A DNA stretch of 64,000 bases from Takifugu bimaculatus (taxonomy: Eukaryota > Chordata > Actinopteri > Tetraodontiformes > Tetraodontidae): positions 3,546,108-3,610,107 of the forward strand of contig CP034989.1 of NCBI GenBank assembly GCA_004026145.2, given 5' to 3'. The position numbers and the translations under genes are program-made. The notes under the pieces were generated by a model. It was not told the DNA's origin. It ran no database searches and was given only the letters and a program-made list of their open reading frames with translations. Each line of letters starts with the position of its first letter. The first letter of the stretch is position 1. Positions 51,662 through 63,829 of this stretch are shown here, piece by piece.

Positions 51662-52960
51662 AGGTTTCTGTCCAAGTGGGCCTTTACACAGGCTAGTTTG
51701 TGAAATGATACACTAATTCACCTGTAAAACAAAAGTTAGTTAGTTTTATAACTTTAAATAACTCGGGTTCAAGCTTTAGCATTGCTAGCAGCCTTTGAGC
51801 GTTTGATTTGAGAAGTGTGTGTGAATCCATCTGGGTCTGAACCGCTCGTCCCTGTTGGTTCACCGGGAGCAACAATGTGACGTCAGTGTTTGACAGCCCG
51901 TCCATATGTCTGTTGGGTGCTAGCAAGCCTATGCTAAAGCTAATGGGCGGGGATTTAGATGAAAACGCTGATGAAACATGAACACATCAGAGATGCGAAA
52001 TTAAACCTTTCGAACAGAAACATTGTTGCCATTTTGAGATTAGCATTAAAGCTGGGATACGAAACTGTCAGTCAGAGTCGTTCGGGACTAATTCACTAAA
52101 GTCAGCATATTATTAGCTAGGCTGCGTAGACACTCCAGCAACAAAAGCAGCTAGCACTCGCGTCTGTTGGAGATTGTTTCAGAAGTGTACCAGGATGTGA
52201 CCTAGCTAACCCTCAGCTCGGAGGACAATAGAAGAGAATTGTAAAGACACATCAAGGCCACCAACAAAGCTAGCATCAGACACTCAAACCAGCTTCTATA
52301 GCTTCAATAACCATTTAAGACCACGTTTAAGGTCTTCCTACATTAGCGTTAGCGGTTATCCAAGAGACCTTGGCAAGCGTGGAGAACGAGGTTTGAGGGT
52401 TTCAGAGCAGACTCACCAGCACGAGAAGCATTTCTAATATGTGATTTCACTTGCTGCATATTTACAGAGATTAATGCCAAGGTAACGTGAATAAAACAGG
52501 CCAACTTGGCTACTGGCGTGGGTCCTTGTGCTGCTGAAGACTCAGGAACACGGGAACTAGGTGTTTGTGAGTCGCAGCCTGTGGACCCATGAAAGAACCA
52601 CCAGGTCTTTTGTTGTGAACCACATGACTCCATCTTCCGACCGGTTCACCTCCAGCAGCATGGAGAGCAGGAAAGCTGCGCTGAGAGAACGCTAGCTTTA
52701 CTAGCGTCAGAAGGATTTCTCAGGATTTCTTCCCCTGTGTGAACAATGGCGCCTCCGTCAAGCAGAACAAAGTCCAGATGGCCACATTAAAACAGCCTTC
52801 ACCACATAAAAGTTTGCAAATTTCACAGAAAAATTGTTAAAAAGAGCTGTTGTTTTGTTAGAAAAAGGGAAATTCTGGATTCCAGAGAGAGTTCCTGATG
52901 TGAGGGTTCATCTGCAGGTCAGCTGAGGAACAGAAGAGCGTGGAGGAGGCCACAGTCTGT
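51662..52960. other. Gene-free unique DNA
   Basis: No gene recognised. Several GCTAGC/TTAGC words occur between 51770 and 52370. Confidence 0.35.
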
Positions 52961-53106
52961 CTCCACACGGACGTCCAGGCCGTCCACACGGCCGTCCACA
53001 CGGACGTCCAGGCCGTCCACACGGCCGTCCACACGGACGTCCAGGCCGTCCACACGGCCGTCCACACGGACGTCCAGGCCGTCCACACGGACATCTACAC
53101 GGCCGT
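52961..53106. repeat. 33-bp minisatellite, about 4 copies
   Basis: GGACGTCC recurs at 52969, 53002, 53035 and 53068 (period 33 bp), with inner GTCCACACGGCC sub-blocks. The period is divisible by three, so short repeat-coded frames (VHTAVHTDVQA on plus, VWTAWTS on minus) appear. These are not genes. Confidence 0.93.
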
Positions 53107-53389
53107 GACTCTGCCTCCCTGAGGTGAGAGATTCCCGTGGGTCAGAGCTGCATCGTTAATCATCCACCTCGGTAGCAGTAATTACTGATTCGCCGTCGTC
53201 CCGTTTCAGATTTTACGCTCTTCTTCTGTGGCTGGAGCACGTTTACATTGATTCAGCTGCATATTGTGATCAAAGAACGCATGAATAAAACATAAATGAT
53301 GGAGGAAAGGATCAAATGTAGCGGCCTGTTGCCCCGATGGAGGGAGAGATGTTAAACGAAGAGAATAACATACAGAGTTTGGTCTAAAC

Positions 53390-53694
53390 CAGAGGGAGGG
53401 ATGGAGGGATGATGGAGGGATGGAGGGATGATGGAGGGATGGATGGATGATGGATGGAGGGATGATGAGGGATGGATGGATGGAGGGATGGAGGGATGGA
53501 TGGAGGGATGATGGAGGGATGGATGGATGGATGGAGGGATGATGGAGGGATGGATGGATGGATGATGGAGGGATGATGGATGGATGGATGGATGGATGGA
53601 TGATGGATGGATGGATGATGGAGGGATGGATGGATGGATGGATGGGTGGATGGAGGGATGGATGATGGAGGGATGGATGGATGGAGGGATGGTG
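53390..53694. repeat. (GATG)n / (GAGG GATG) tetranucleotide tract
   Basis: About 300 bp of imperfect GATG and GAGGGATGATG units. Minus-strand HPSIHPS frames arise from it. Confidence 0.95.
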
Positions 53695-53784
53695 TTGGGG
53701 GCGGGGCCACAGCAGTATTAATACACACAGAGAGTAAACAAAAGCAGCATTGTCTGGCATAAACAAACAACCTGCAGTTCCCCC

Positions 53785-53788
53785 AACA

Positions 53789-53822
<34 letters not shown>

Positions 53823-53993
53823 ACACACACACACACACACCAGAGCCATATTAAGCTGCTGGCTCGGATGTTTGGAGCTGGGATCTGGATAAACCTGGAG
53901 CGGAGTTCTGTGTGCACGGAAACCTCTGAGCTGCTGCTAATAAAGATCCAACCACTGTGGCTGAGGTTTATGGCTCAACACAGAGGCAAAGGG

Positions 53994-54060
<67 letters not shown>

Positions 54061-54238
54061 CGGAGCGATCTGTTGTCCCACAGTTCTGCCGACACACTTG
54101 TGCTGTGTGAACTTCAAACCGTTTCATTTGAGCGGCTCACTCATCAACTCCCATTTGTGTCCCGCGTTCCAGCATTAATGAGCCGAAGGTGGAACCTGCT
54201 GCACCGTGTGTGTGAGTGTGTGTGTGTGTGTGTGTGAG
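53785..54238. repeat. Cluster of (CA)n, (TG)n and (GA)n microsatellites
   Basis: (CA)n at about 53785-53840, (TG)n-(GA)n at about 53997-54060 and (TG)n at about 54207-54238, separated by unique DNA. Confidence 0.9.
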
Positions 54239-55005
54239 ACTCCCTCAGTTGCACACACACAACTACACGAGCGTGTTTTTTGGCATTGGTTTATGATACA
54301 GCATGAAGAACCAGGACAGAAGTCCCACTTTGGACCGTCTGTCCAGCAGGAGCCAAACTGGTTCCCTCACATGACTTCCTGTGGGCGTGGCTTCACATGG
54401 GATGGCGGACACACACAGGTGTTTTCCACACGAGACTGAAAGGAAATGGAGAGTTTGGACAGATGGACATCGATAAGGTGTGGATCAAAATGAGACAAGT
54501 CAAAGGTCCTAATAAGTAGGATGATTGACGATGTCCCTAAATTATTCCTCTTACTTGCAACAAAAAACCAACCAAATAAGAGGCGATACGCCTTGGAAGG
54601 GTCTGGCGCCACCTCTTCCCCACGCAGGATCCATCCTTCCGTCCATCCGTCCTCTCCAGGGCGCCGGCGCTGGTCTCAGCAGGCCTCAGAGGCGTCTCTG
54701 ACCCCGTCCCCGAGGTGCCCTCTGCCCCTCGCATCCACAACCTGCCTCTAATGTGCCCTTAATGACCAGCGCGTGGACGTACTGTAGCATGGCGGCGGCG
54801 CCGCGCCGTATTAATATTAACGAGTAACGAGCGGCTCGCCCAGATCTCCGCGCTTGTTTTCAGCTCTGATCAGAGTGGGAACGTTCATTATGCATGAAAG
54901 GGTACGAGTGGAAGCTGCTGTTAATGGAGCTATAAGAATCACCACAACGATGTCATTAAAACGGTCTAAATGGATCGTTTTCTCGCAGACGAGTGGCAGC
55001 CATCG
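54239..55005. other. Gene-free unique DNA
   Basis: No gene or repeat recognised in this interval. Confidence 0.35.
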
Positions 55006-55376
55006 GATCCAGCCGATCCAGCAGATCCAGCCGATCCATCGGATCCAGCGGATCGAGCCGATCCAGCTAAACCAGCCGATCCAACTGATCCACCTGATCC
55101 AGCTAAACCAGCCGATCCAGCTAAACCAGCCAATCCAGCTGATCCAGCCGATCCATCGGATCCAGCCGATCCATCGGATCCAGCCGATCCAGCCGATCCA
55201 GCTAAACCAGCTGATCCACCTGATCCAGCCAATCCAGCCGATCCATCGGATCCAGCCGATCCAGCCAATCCAGCCGAAACAGCTGATCCAGCCAATCCAG
55301 CTGATCCAGCCGATCCATCGGATCCAGCAGATCCAGCCGATCCAGCCGATCCATCTGATCCAGCGGATCCGGGCCT
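55006..55376. repeat. 9-bp minisatellite (GATCCAGCC)n, about 40 copies
   Basis: Nonamers GATCCAGCC, GATCCATCG, AAACCAGCC and AATCCAGCC repeat without loss of phase over about 370 bp. The phase is kept in multiples of three, so plus-strand DPADPA and minus-strand GSAGSD frames stay open. Such frames are expected from a 9-bp unit without stops, and no flanking exon structure supports translation. Confidence 0.95.
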
Positions 55377-55698
55377 GATCAAAAGAACGAAATCAAGCTG
55401 AACGATCGCAACAAAACTGTCGGACGGGTTGAAAACGCGTCCTCGCTTTGTGGACAAGGACAGGAAATAGCTTTGGTAATTGTCTCTCGCAGCGCCGGCG
55501 GCGAACCCGGCATTACAATATTATCCTCATTATTGGGATTTAAAGAAGTACACGCTAAAGGGGCGTCGCCACGGCAACGCCACTCCACCAGTTCAAACTG
55601 TCAATGGAGCCCCGGAAATGACCGCTTTAATCAGTTCAGATGAATACAGGGAGGGAGAAAGAGAGTTGCGGCTGATGGAACAAGTGCTTTGTTAGCAC

Positions 55699-55700
<2 letters not shown>

Positions 55701-55747
<47 letters not shown>
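55701..55747. repeat. (TG)n microsatellite
   Basis: A pure TG run of about 23 units. Confidence 0.95.
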
Positions 55748-55750
<3 letters not shown>

Positions 55751-58105
55751 AATGGCTGAGGATTAATTATCGTACAGCCACTGAATCTTTACGGTTATTG
55801 GACTTTTATGCGAAGCCGTTGGGCGTGTGTTCCCTCTGAGCATCGAACAAAGCTGCATTAGCCTCTGCTGTGGCGCTAACGTCTTTTATTTAGCCTCCCT
55901 GAACAGGCGCTCCACGTGAGGCGAGCGGGTCCGAGACCCAAACGGTCCCGCCTCGGACAAATGAACGAGTACGGCGGTACTCAGAATGTAGCCACAACAA
56001 GAACGTCCGTAGATCACGATCGTTCCTGTTAGCGGCGGTTTAGGCCACGCCCACATCCTTCGGGGTCTCTGGCCGAGCAGATTTGATCGTCTTGTTTCCG
56101 GACGGGTCTCGTCCGCCTCAGGCGCCGCCCCCACACACCTGCGTTCACTCTCTCGCTCCCGCCACTCAGACTTTATTAGCAACTTTTCTGGATATCGTAT
56201 TAGCCTCTTGTTGCGCGTGTTAGCGCTGAAGATCACACAAGGTTGCGAATCAACAAAGCACCGACACATCAAAGTTTGGCCCATTTACCGTCCGACGGCG
56301 CACTCAGCCACGGGAGGAAAGAGCCGGTCTCCATGGTGACCACTGTCATCTTCAGCGCGGTGACCTTTTACACAGCGCGGATCAATAAGAGCGAGCGGCG
56401 GTCTCTCAGGTAAACAAGGGACCAGGAAGAGGGCTGACAGGAGCAATTGCTCACATTTCTCAGGCAGATTTCAGGGGCCAAACGCTCAGAGGAGCCTTGT
56501 TAAAGAGTAAAAATACCCGTCTGTCCCAAAAACCAGCGGACAAAAGGTGGGAACGAAGCTAACGGAATGCTAATCTGCTGTGGCAGGAAAAGCGCAGATG
56601 CCCAGAAGCTGTGAAAAAAAGGCCAGAAAAGAAGCTCATTATTGTCGCGACAGTGTGAGATTGCTAATTACACAGGGCTGTCGACGGGTCCGGCGCTTAT
56701 TACAACCCTTCAAACAGGCGAGACAAACAGGGTTGCCGGGGCGACGCCCTGTTTGAAGTTTCAAACCCCCAATTTGTTTCTCATCCCAAACACAACCCCT
56801 TCAGGTCCGCCGTCAATGAACTCACGCAAATGCCGGGAAAAGCCGCCATTTTTTTTCCTTTCAGGACATAATTCAGACATTCTGTACAGATGGCTAACAA
56901 CTCTGGCTAGCTAAAAGGTCGCCTGGTAGCCGTGTTAGCCTCCGGAGCAGCGCTGAGGCGACGTCGGCTGTCCCGACTGAGCAAAAAGGCTGCGTAAGTG
57001 GCCTCTACAGGCGCTAAACCGGAGCTCCCTGCTGTGCCGAGGACGGGGAGGGGGACATTTTTGGATTTCCCCGGTGGCCTTCCTCAACAACAAGGACTTT
57101 AGCATCAGTCAGAGGCTGTGAAAAGGACAAAATAGGCTGTAGAGCAGCTCACAGAAGCTGGTTGAGGAGGTGCGACTGCTCCTTTTGGTGCGCAAGGACA
57201 GCAGCACCGAGCGGGGACGTGAATTATTTGCTGTTTCAGCTGTCCTGCTCCGTTGTGTGTTTTCCTGTTTCCGAGGAAGAACTGTGAAGTGTTGCGGAGG
57301 ATCTGTGTCTCTGTTTCCCACAAATATGAGCAGCAAACCTGCATTTCTTTAAAAACCGGCCCTTTCTCTGGCCTAGCGGGGAGGACAAGAACCTATTGAG
57401 GCTACGTACCGTGCTCAACGTTAGCCCGAAGCAACCCAAGTGCTTTTGAAGCCCCGAGGCTCCAGCAAGGACCCTGGCAACACGTCTCTCACCTTTCTCC
57501 AAGTTCTGACGCATCCGGAGCGACAGGTTATTACCAAGTCCTCCAAACGCCCAAAGAAAATGGTATTCTCTCGCAGGGCCATTGCCATGGCAACAGGTGC
57601 TCCATCTCCGTCCCCGTTCCTTCGGTTCCATATGTTGCAGTGCTGCGTTCAGTTCTTCAGAGGCGGGCAGCTGCAGAGCCCGGTAGCACCGAGCCCAGCG
57701 GGGCGGGGCTGCGTCAGGAGGCGGGGGGTTGTAGCGGCACCGGAATGTTTGCTTGAATTGTGGCCTTGAGACGCGGCCAGGAGCCGGAATTCGATGGAAA
57801 ACGAGAGCGCAGGGGGTCGTGTTGTTCTGGTAGCTGGTTAGCCCCGTCTCGGGAGGCAGGGCAACCGTGCTAGCTTCCAACAAAATAACAGCACAATTAG
57901 CGGTGGAGCGTAGAGAAGAGGAGCTCTGAAGACAACAAGGATCGACTTCTTTAACGTTAACGGCTCGTTTCCTGGAAACAAAGCGCGATAAACTTTTCCG
58001 GCTCGCGCTTAAGCACGTTACCAGTGTCCGATGATGATGAAAGGATGAGATACGGAGCTCAAGTCAGAGATTATCGAGCTTAGATTAGTGACAGGAGTCC
58101 TTGAA
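55748..58105. other. Gene-free GC-rich DNA with one hairpin
   Basis: No convincing exon or RNA gene. The minus-strand frame 57236-57883 is the longest here but has no domain and overlaps other open frames, as expected in GC-rich DNA. An 11-bp inverted repeat lies at 56708-56758. Confidence 0.35.
56708..56758. repeat. Short inverted repeat (11-bp perfect arms)
   Basis: CTTCAAACAGG at 56708-56718 pairs with CCTGTTTGAAG at 56748-56758, enclosing a 29-base GC-rich loop. Function unknown. Confidence 0.7.
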
Positions 58106-58109
58106 CAGG

Positions 58110-58262
58110 ATCTGAAACCACATCATCAAGGCAGGACCAAGAAAGGAAGGCGTTGAAAGAAAGGAAGATGAAGGGGGAAAGAACTGATGTGGTCCGAGGA
58201 GAGAGCCCTGGGGGATCTCGCCAGGCAGGAAGAGGTCAGTAAGAGCTTTGAAAGGCATCCGT
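58110..58262 (-). mobile_element. Decayed LINE reverse-transcriptase fragment
   Basis: On the minus strand, 58222-58193 reads GEIPQGSLLG, the GVPQGS block of non-LTR RT. About 32 codons later, in another frame, CLDDVV (around 58130-58115) sits where YADD is expected. This spacing is the normal one for these enzymes. The frame is broken and the catalytic block altered, so it is a relic. Confidence 0.55.
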
Positions 58263-58564
58263 GTGTGTTCCGGATCTGAACACCTCAGTTAGGAGCTAGG
58301 AGCAGAGAGGGGGGGTCCAGAGGTAAGGAACCACATCACTTCAACTGCTGCTTCACTTTGTGGTACCAAACTAGCCTGATCGAGGTCCCTCATTTGGGGA
58401 AGGGGGGGGGCGGCTTTAGACTGAGCTGAAGGCAGAGTCAGGTGTGTCGGGGCTGCAGCCCTGCGGGACGCCGTCAGCCTCCACGATAAAACCCACTCAT
58501 GCTAATCTGCCTGCTTGAGTCGCGCTCTCGTCGAGATGACGCTCGCCATAATCTGGATTGTTAT

Positions 58565-58587
58565 CCCCCCCCCCCCCCCCCCCCCCC
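58565..58587. repeat. C homopolymer run
   Basis: About 23 consecutive C. The proline-rich frames starting here are artefacts. Confidence 0.95.
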
Positions 58588-61432
58588 AGGATGGCAGCAT
58601 CTCGGCGGGAGGCCCCTGCCGGCACTGCTATCAGCTCGGGCCCCTCCAACCTTCTCCTCCCTGCTTCCACCTGCTCCTCCCTCCAGTCTTCCCGCGTTTC
58701 CGAGTGCCGCGATCCGCCGCCCCCCCCCGCGGAGAACAGAACTTTGCTGTCACTTCACAGCGTCGTCCAACGTTGTCAGATCCAACCGGCATCAGATCCG
58801 CTCTCGCTAACACGCTGAAGTCTGCCGCGGTTCCGGCTCATCGATTAAACGGTTTTAGCTTGACTCAAATCCACCATAGCTCATGATCAAAGAAGCTAAT
58901 GTTAGCCCGCTAGCTTTAGCTCCCAACATGCAGGTGAAACCATATCTGCTGCACCAAACAGGGGGTGTGGAAGATGTTTCGAATGTCACCAGCATTGGCG
59001 AAACTTGGGAATTAGCTCCATTATCATTCACATGGGAACAGAAAACTTTGGGACCTGTAGTTCCCGTGCCAGGCCACTAGTTGGTGGTTGTTCTGCGAGT
59101 ACTTCCTGTTACAGATAACTAGTTTTCTTGGAAACTGGGTCAAGTTAACGGAGGAGCCGATACCTGAGCGACGTTTACTGTTTTCGCCTGGAAATGTTCG
59201 TATCCTCAGCGCACGTCAGCTCCCACCGCTAGGCGGAGGGATATCCAACAGGAAGTAGGCCTCTTGTGTACGTAGAAAAAGGACACATGGGAGCAAAAGC
59301 CGCCTGCATTTCCGATTTTTCTTGGCTGTCATTTCTCGCAGTTTTACGTGATATTTCTCGACACTGACAGAGGTCGAAGCGGCTGAGCAGCACCGCTACC
59401 TTCACTTAGCGTCTCGGTGTAGATAAAAAAGAAAGGATTTTTTCCCCTCACATGAGTTCGTCGGCTCTGGAGCCTGATTTCAGACAGCCGAGGCGACGCG
59501 TCGACCTCACGGCTGCGAAAAAGTTGCGATTTAAGATGACAGGACAAACGCACTTTAGCTAAAATTCGCTTTCATTTTTCTATTTGCGTCACTCGTCCCT
59601 GATCAGGGAGGAGTCAGCCCGGACCGAATCAGGAGGTTTGTTTCTTTGTAAAAGCTGCCTGGTGTCATGTTGCCGTGGGAGACCGTGTCACCGTGGGGCC
59701 CCTGGAGGAGCAGAGGGGCCCCTGGGGGGGCAGATGATAAGAAGAACCAGGAGATGGGTTAACGTCCATGGTGACGAGCTTTGTTTCTGTCACTAGCGGC
59801 ACGGAGCGTGTCTCTGGAGCAACGCCACCTCCACAACCTCCATCCGCTCTAATGTCATCACCCAGATCAGGTATGCTTTTAGCATGTTAGCATGCTGCTA
59901 TAGGCGAAGGTTCTCAATCATCCAGATGCTAAAAGTTCCATATTTTCCCTTCTTAACAGATTAAATTGATCCAATGAAGAGCCACCTTAATTGTTGTTGT
60001 TGCTAATAGCAACATTATAGACAACCAACAGAAACTGCACCTGTTCAGTAATTTGGCAAAGTATTATTACAAATGATGCAAAGAGCCCTTCGACAGCTGC
60101 TAGCATGCAGTGTGATTAGCCGGCGTGAAAGAGGAGAACCAAAGAACTGAGAGAAGTGACTCCAGACGAGATTAGCCTCGGAAATATAAACAATCTGTTG
60201 ATAAATCAAATGTCAAGGTGGATGCATTCCTTCCATTAGCCCGACACTCAAAAGCGATGGCGCCGGGCCCCCGCCGAGCAGCTGCGGCGCGCGGCGGCTA
60301 ATTCCGGATTTTTTTTTTTCACCCTTCATTGTCAGACGTGGTTTTGTTTGGAAGACACCTCGGAGTCGCGGCAGGAGTTACTTGGAAATGCGCAACTCGA
60401 ATCCTCATTCTGAGCCACTGCGGCTAACAGGCTGTTCACACGTATCAGAAGCTACCGGAAGCTATTTTTATTAAATCGACCTCATGTCAGTGTGGTTGCC
60501 AGGGAAACTCTCTGCGCCTTTTTTCAACAAATATCAGGACGTTAGAAATCTTTTCTACTCTAAACTATCACCATGGCCGGAGCGTTCTAATGACATTATT
60601 TAGCTTATTAGCCAAACTGAATATAGCTCCAGGGCTAAAACCTATACGAGACAGATGAGGCTCCGCTACCGAGGATGAAGCTCAGATCATCTCAACACTA
60701 AGAAGCAACTTTTCTCGTGTCGCCTTCGTCAGAAATTCAAACGAAGATTAATCATAAAAGCTAACAAAGTGTATTTGAGTAACGAGCCTGAGGAAAGCTG
60801 GACCATCCACAGGTGGGGGGTGGGGTGGGGGGGTCCAACACAGCTGCGCCGCCAGGTTGAGACGGTTTATGTTGTTAATTACCCACAGCAGCTGCCCCTT
60901 GACTGGGTATCTGGGTGTTAGCTGGTTCTGATCCAGACTCAATAGTGGTTGACAGATTTAGGGGCGGAGTTTAGGGGCGTGATTTCGCTCCAAATCCTGC
61001 TAAAACAAGGACCGTCCTGCTGGAGCACGCTCTCGGAAATGCTGCTAGATGCTAGCTTAGCTGCCTTCTGCTCTAGTAGCGAGTCCGTCGTTGACGTTAG
61101 AAGCTCATTTACAAGAACAGCTTTTGTAAAATACACCAGGAATCATCACACGTTCGTTTAAATCCACACGCTAACATCGGCTCGTGTGTTTGGACACGTG
61201 TTTCTCCCCCAGTGGGAGAGCGGGAGCGGTCAATGCTAACCCCCTCGCCTGCTGCTCCTCTCGGTCCAAAGAGCTTCGGCCTTGACCGCCGAAAAAAGAC
61301 GGAAGAAAAACATCGTAAAATAACGAGGCCGCACATCCACGGCGAACGAGGGGAGCTAACGAGTCTCCACGTCTGAAAGCTGCTTTGGCCGTCTCCTGTT
61401 TGCACTCACACCGTCAGACAAACACACCAGGG

Positions 61433-61436
<4 letters not shown>
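58588..61436. other. Gene-free unique DNA
   Basis: No gene or RNA recognised. Words of the GCTAGC/TTAGCATGCTAA type are frequent at 58890-58920, 59878-59900 and 60100-60120. Confidence 0.35.
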
Positions 61437-61483
<47 letters not shown>

Positions 61484-61560
61484 TACACCTAAAACATGGA
61501 TTACAGACGAGCTCGTTATAGACAAAAAAGCTGTGTTAGTGGTGGTGAATGCTTCTACTG

Positions 61561-61593
<33 letters not shown>

Positions 61594-61722
61594 GTTAATT
61601 GCATCCCTTAAGTGCGTCTTTGCTAACTGCTCTGTCTTTATCGCTACAGTCACTGAGGCTTAGGCCAGTGGGGATCAGCTGCTATTTCAGCTAACACAGC
61701 AACTCAATGGCTTCACTGTGAT

Positions 61723-61757
<35 letters not shown>
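61437..61757. repeat. Three (CA)n microsatellites
   Basis: (CA)n at about 61437-61481, 61561-61588 and 61723-61757. Confidence 0.93.
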
Positions 61758-61766
<9 letters not shown>

Positions 61767-63785
61767 CTCGATGACACAGGCCTTAAACGCTCCATTTTCC
61801 AGCTCTGAGTTGTTCTTGAGAAACGGCCTCGGCAGCACCGGGGGGATGAGGACAGGAGGCTCCGCCTCCGCCGATGTTCCAGCTCACGTCAGGAAGAAAA
61901 TGATATATTCTTATTTCTTCAGTGATAAAAACACCTTTTTGTGAGCTATCATGCTAGCTTTGCTTGGGTCGTGCCGTGATTCATCTCAGCTAGCCTGTTG
62001 CATTTCAGGGTGGGGGGGGGGGGTGGGGGGGTTAAGCCACCTCGACAGGCGCTCTTTAGATGCCGCATCTTTATTGCAATTAAGCGTAAGTGGTTAGCAT
62101 GTACAGCAGGGGGTAATCACATCCTGAAATGGACCCGTCATAAGCTTAGCGGCTAAAGCTATGCTAAAAATATCCATACTGGCTCCAGTGCTGCCCCCCC
62201 CCCCCCCACGAGAAAAAGACCGATCCGTCTACTTTTTATCCCTGACAGACGCAAACTTTCACCTGCTGAAGGAAAGTAAATAATGATGTCAAAGGTCGCC
62301 ACGACCCGCCGCGCTAGCGAAGAAACTTCGGATGAGATTGAAAGAACTTCCAGGACGGGATCTTTTGTCTTTTGTCGAGTTCCCATCCAGTGTGCTTTTA
62401 AACGCTCTCACATTTAATCCGGGAAGAACACGCTGTTCTACATCTTAAGAGCAGGGTTACAGCCCGCGTTGCTACCAGTCACCCGCTAATAAATCCCAGC
62501 GTTGCTAAGCTCCTTTTGCTTTCAGCGAAATAAAACGTTCTTCGTCAAGTTTTAAATCCCGTCATTACCGTGGGGGGGGGGGGTGCTCCTGTTGTACCGC
62601 GGTTAAAAGCCGAAAACTCGAAGCTCTCTGGTTGTTCTTAAGAACATTTTTTATCTTGCTAGAGACACATTCAACATTAAACACCTCCGCGATCATCCCG
62701 CCGCTAAGATTAGCCACCCATGCTATGTCGTTTGGCTGGATTATTAGCAACGCTCGAAACGGCGCTGCTAATAATATCGTCAGTATTCATGTTTATCGTA
62801 CAGATTTACGCGATGTCACACGTTTGGTACCAGGAAAGGTCGCTTCTAATTAGCATGTGCTAACTGTCAAGTGCCTGGATGGGTACTAGCCTCCGCCCAT
62901 TCCATCAGGAATCAACAACAAGACTTGCGTGGGCTCGGGATAGCCAGGTATCCCACAATGCACTTCACCTCAGCAGCAGCCACGGAGGAAAATGCTTGAA
63001 GGTCCTGAGACACTGCTAGCCGTAGCTACTCGAGGAGCTTCTACGAAGTTTTCCTCAGGAGCGTTTGTGATTGGTGGGTTTGTCCGACCAGTAAAAACCA
63101 CGTAAACGACTTAAGCGCTTCCGCTCGCCTGGTATCAACACGTTGCTAACGGCGACGCTAATTTACACAATGTGAAGTCGGAACTGAGGAAAAGAACAGT
63201 TGAACATGGAGATTTAATTTAGCGTCAGTAAATACGAGAATGTTCGGAACCTGACGGATCAAAGGATTAAACGAGGAATGCTGTATTTTCACAAGCGGCT
63301 GATACGAGTCCAAATATTTAAAGCTGGATAAATCCCATGATTTCTTTCCGGCGCCTTTTCCGACAGTCACTGAAGTTTAGCTCGTCTCCCGGTTTTCTTT
63401 CCCACTCCTCCCAGTCGCAGCGGCAGGAAGTAACGTTATAAATCCTGTCGGGATCCACCCGGGATTAACGGACTTCCTTATCAACGCCCGTTCGGATTCC
63501 TTCCCGCCGAAGGTTGTTCCTGTCTGCCGGAGCCTTCGGGGACGTCGGAAGCCTCCTCAGCTGGTCCTCATCCCAACAGAATCGGGGACGGGATCTCTGG
63601 GAAAGGCCTCCCTCTGTAAAGGAGCCACGCCTCCTTTGTTGGTGTCTTCAATCCTTAATCGCACATGAGCCGGGACGCTCCGGCCGTTAATGCACTTTTA
63701 ATTTCCCATAAAGTGACTGGAGCCCTCGGTGACCAGCGCTCCATAATTGGCCTCCTATGTGAACATCAGTCTGCTTAACGAGGCT

Positions 63786-63789
<4 letters not shown>
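61758..63789. other. Gene-free unique DNA with homopolymer G/C runs
   Basis: G or C runs at about 62010-62030, 62194-62208 and 62571-62583. No gene recognised. Dense TTAGC/GCTAA words at 62690-62860. Confidence 0.35.

Positions 63790-63827
<38 letters not shown>
63790..63827. repeat. (CA)n microsatellite
   Basis: About 18 CA units near the right end of the window. The remaining sequence to 64000 is unique, with no gene seen. Confidence 0.93.

Positions 63828-63829
<2 letters not shown>

Noticed and set aside
58440..58480. Third RT-like motif (GVPQGC, minus strand)
   Set aside because: Six residues without a downstream YADD-like block. Could be chance, so it is mentioned only as a note in the findings.
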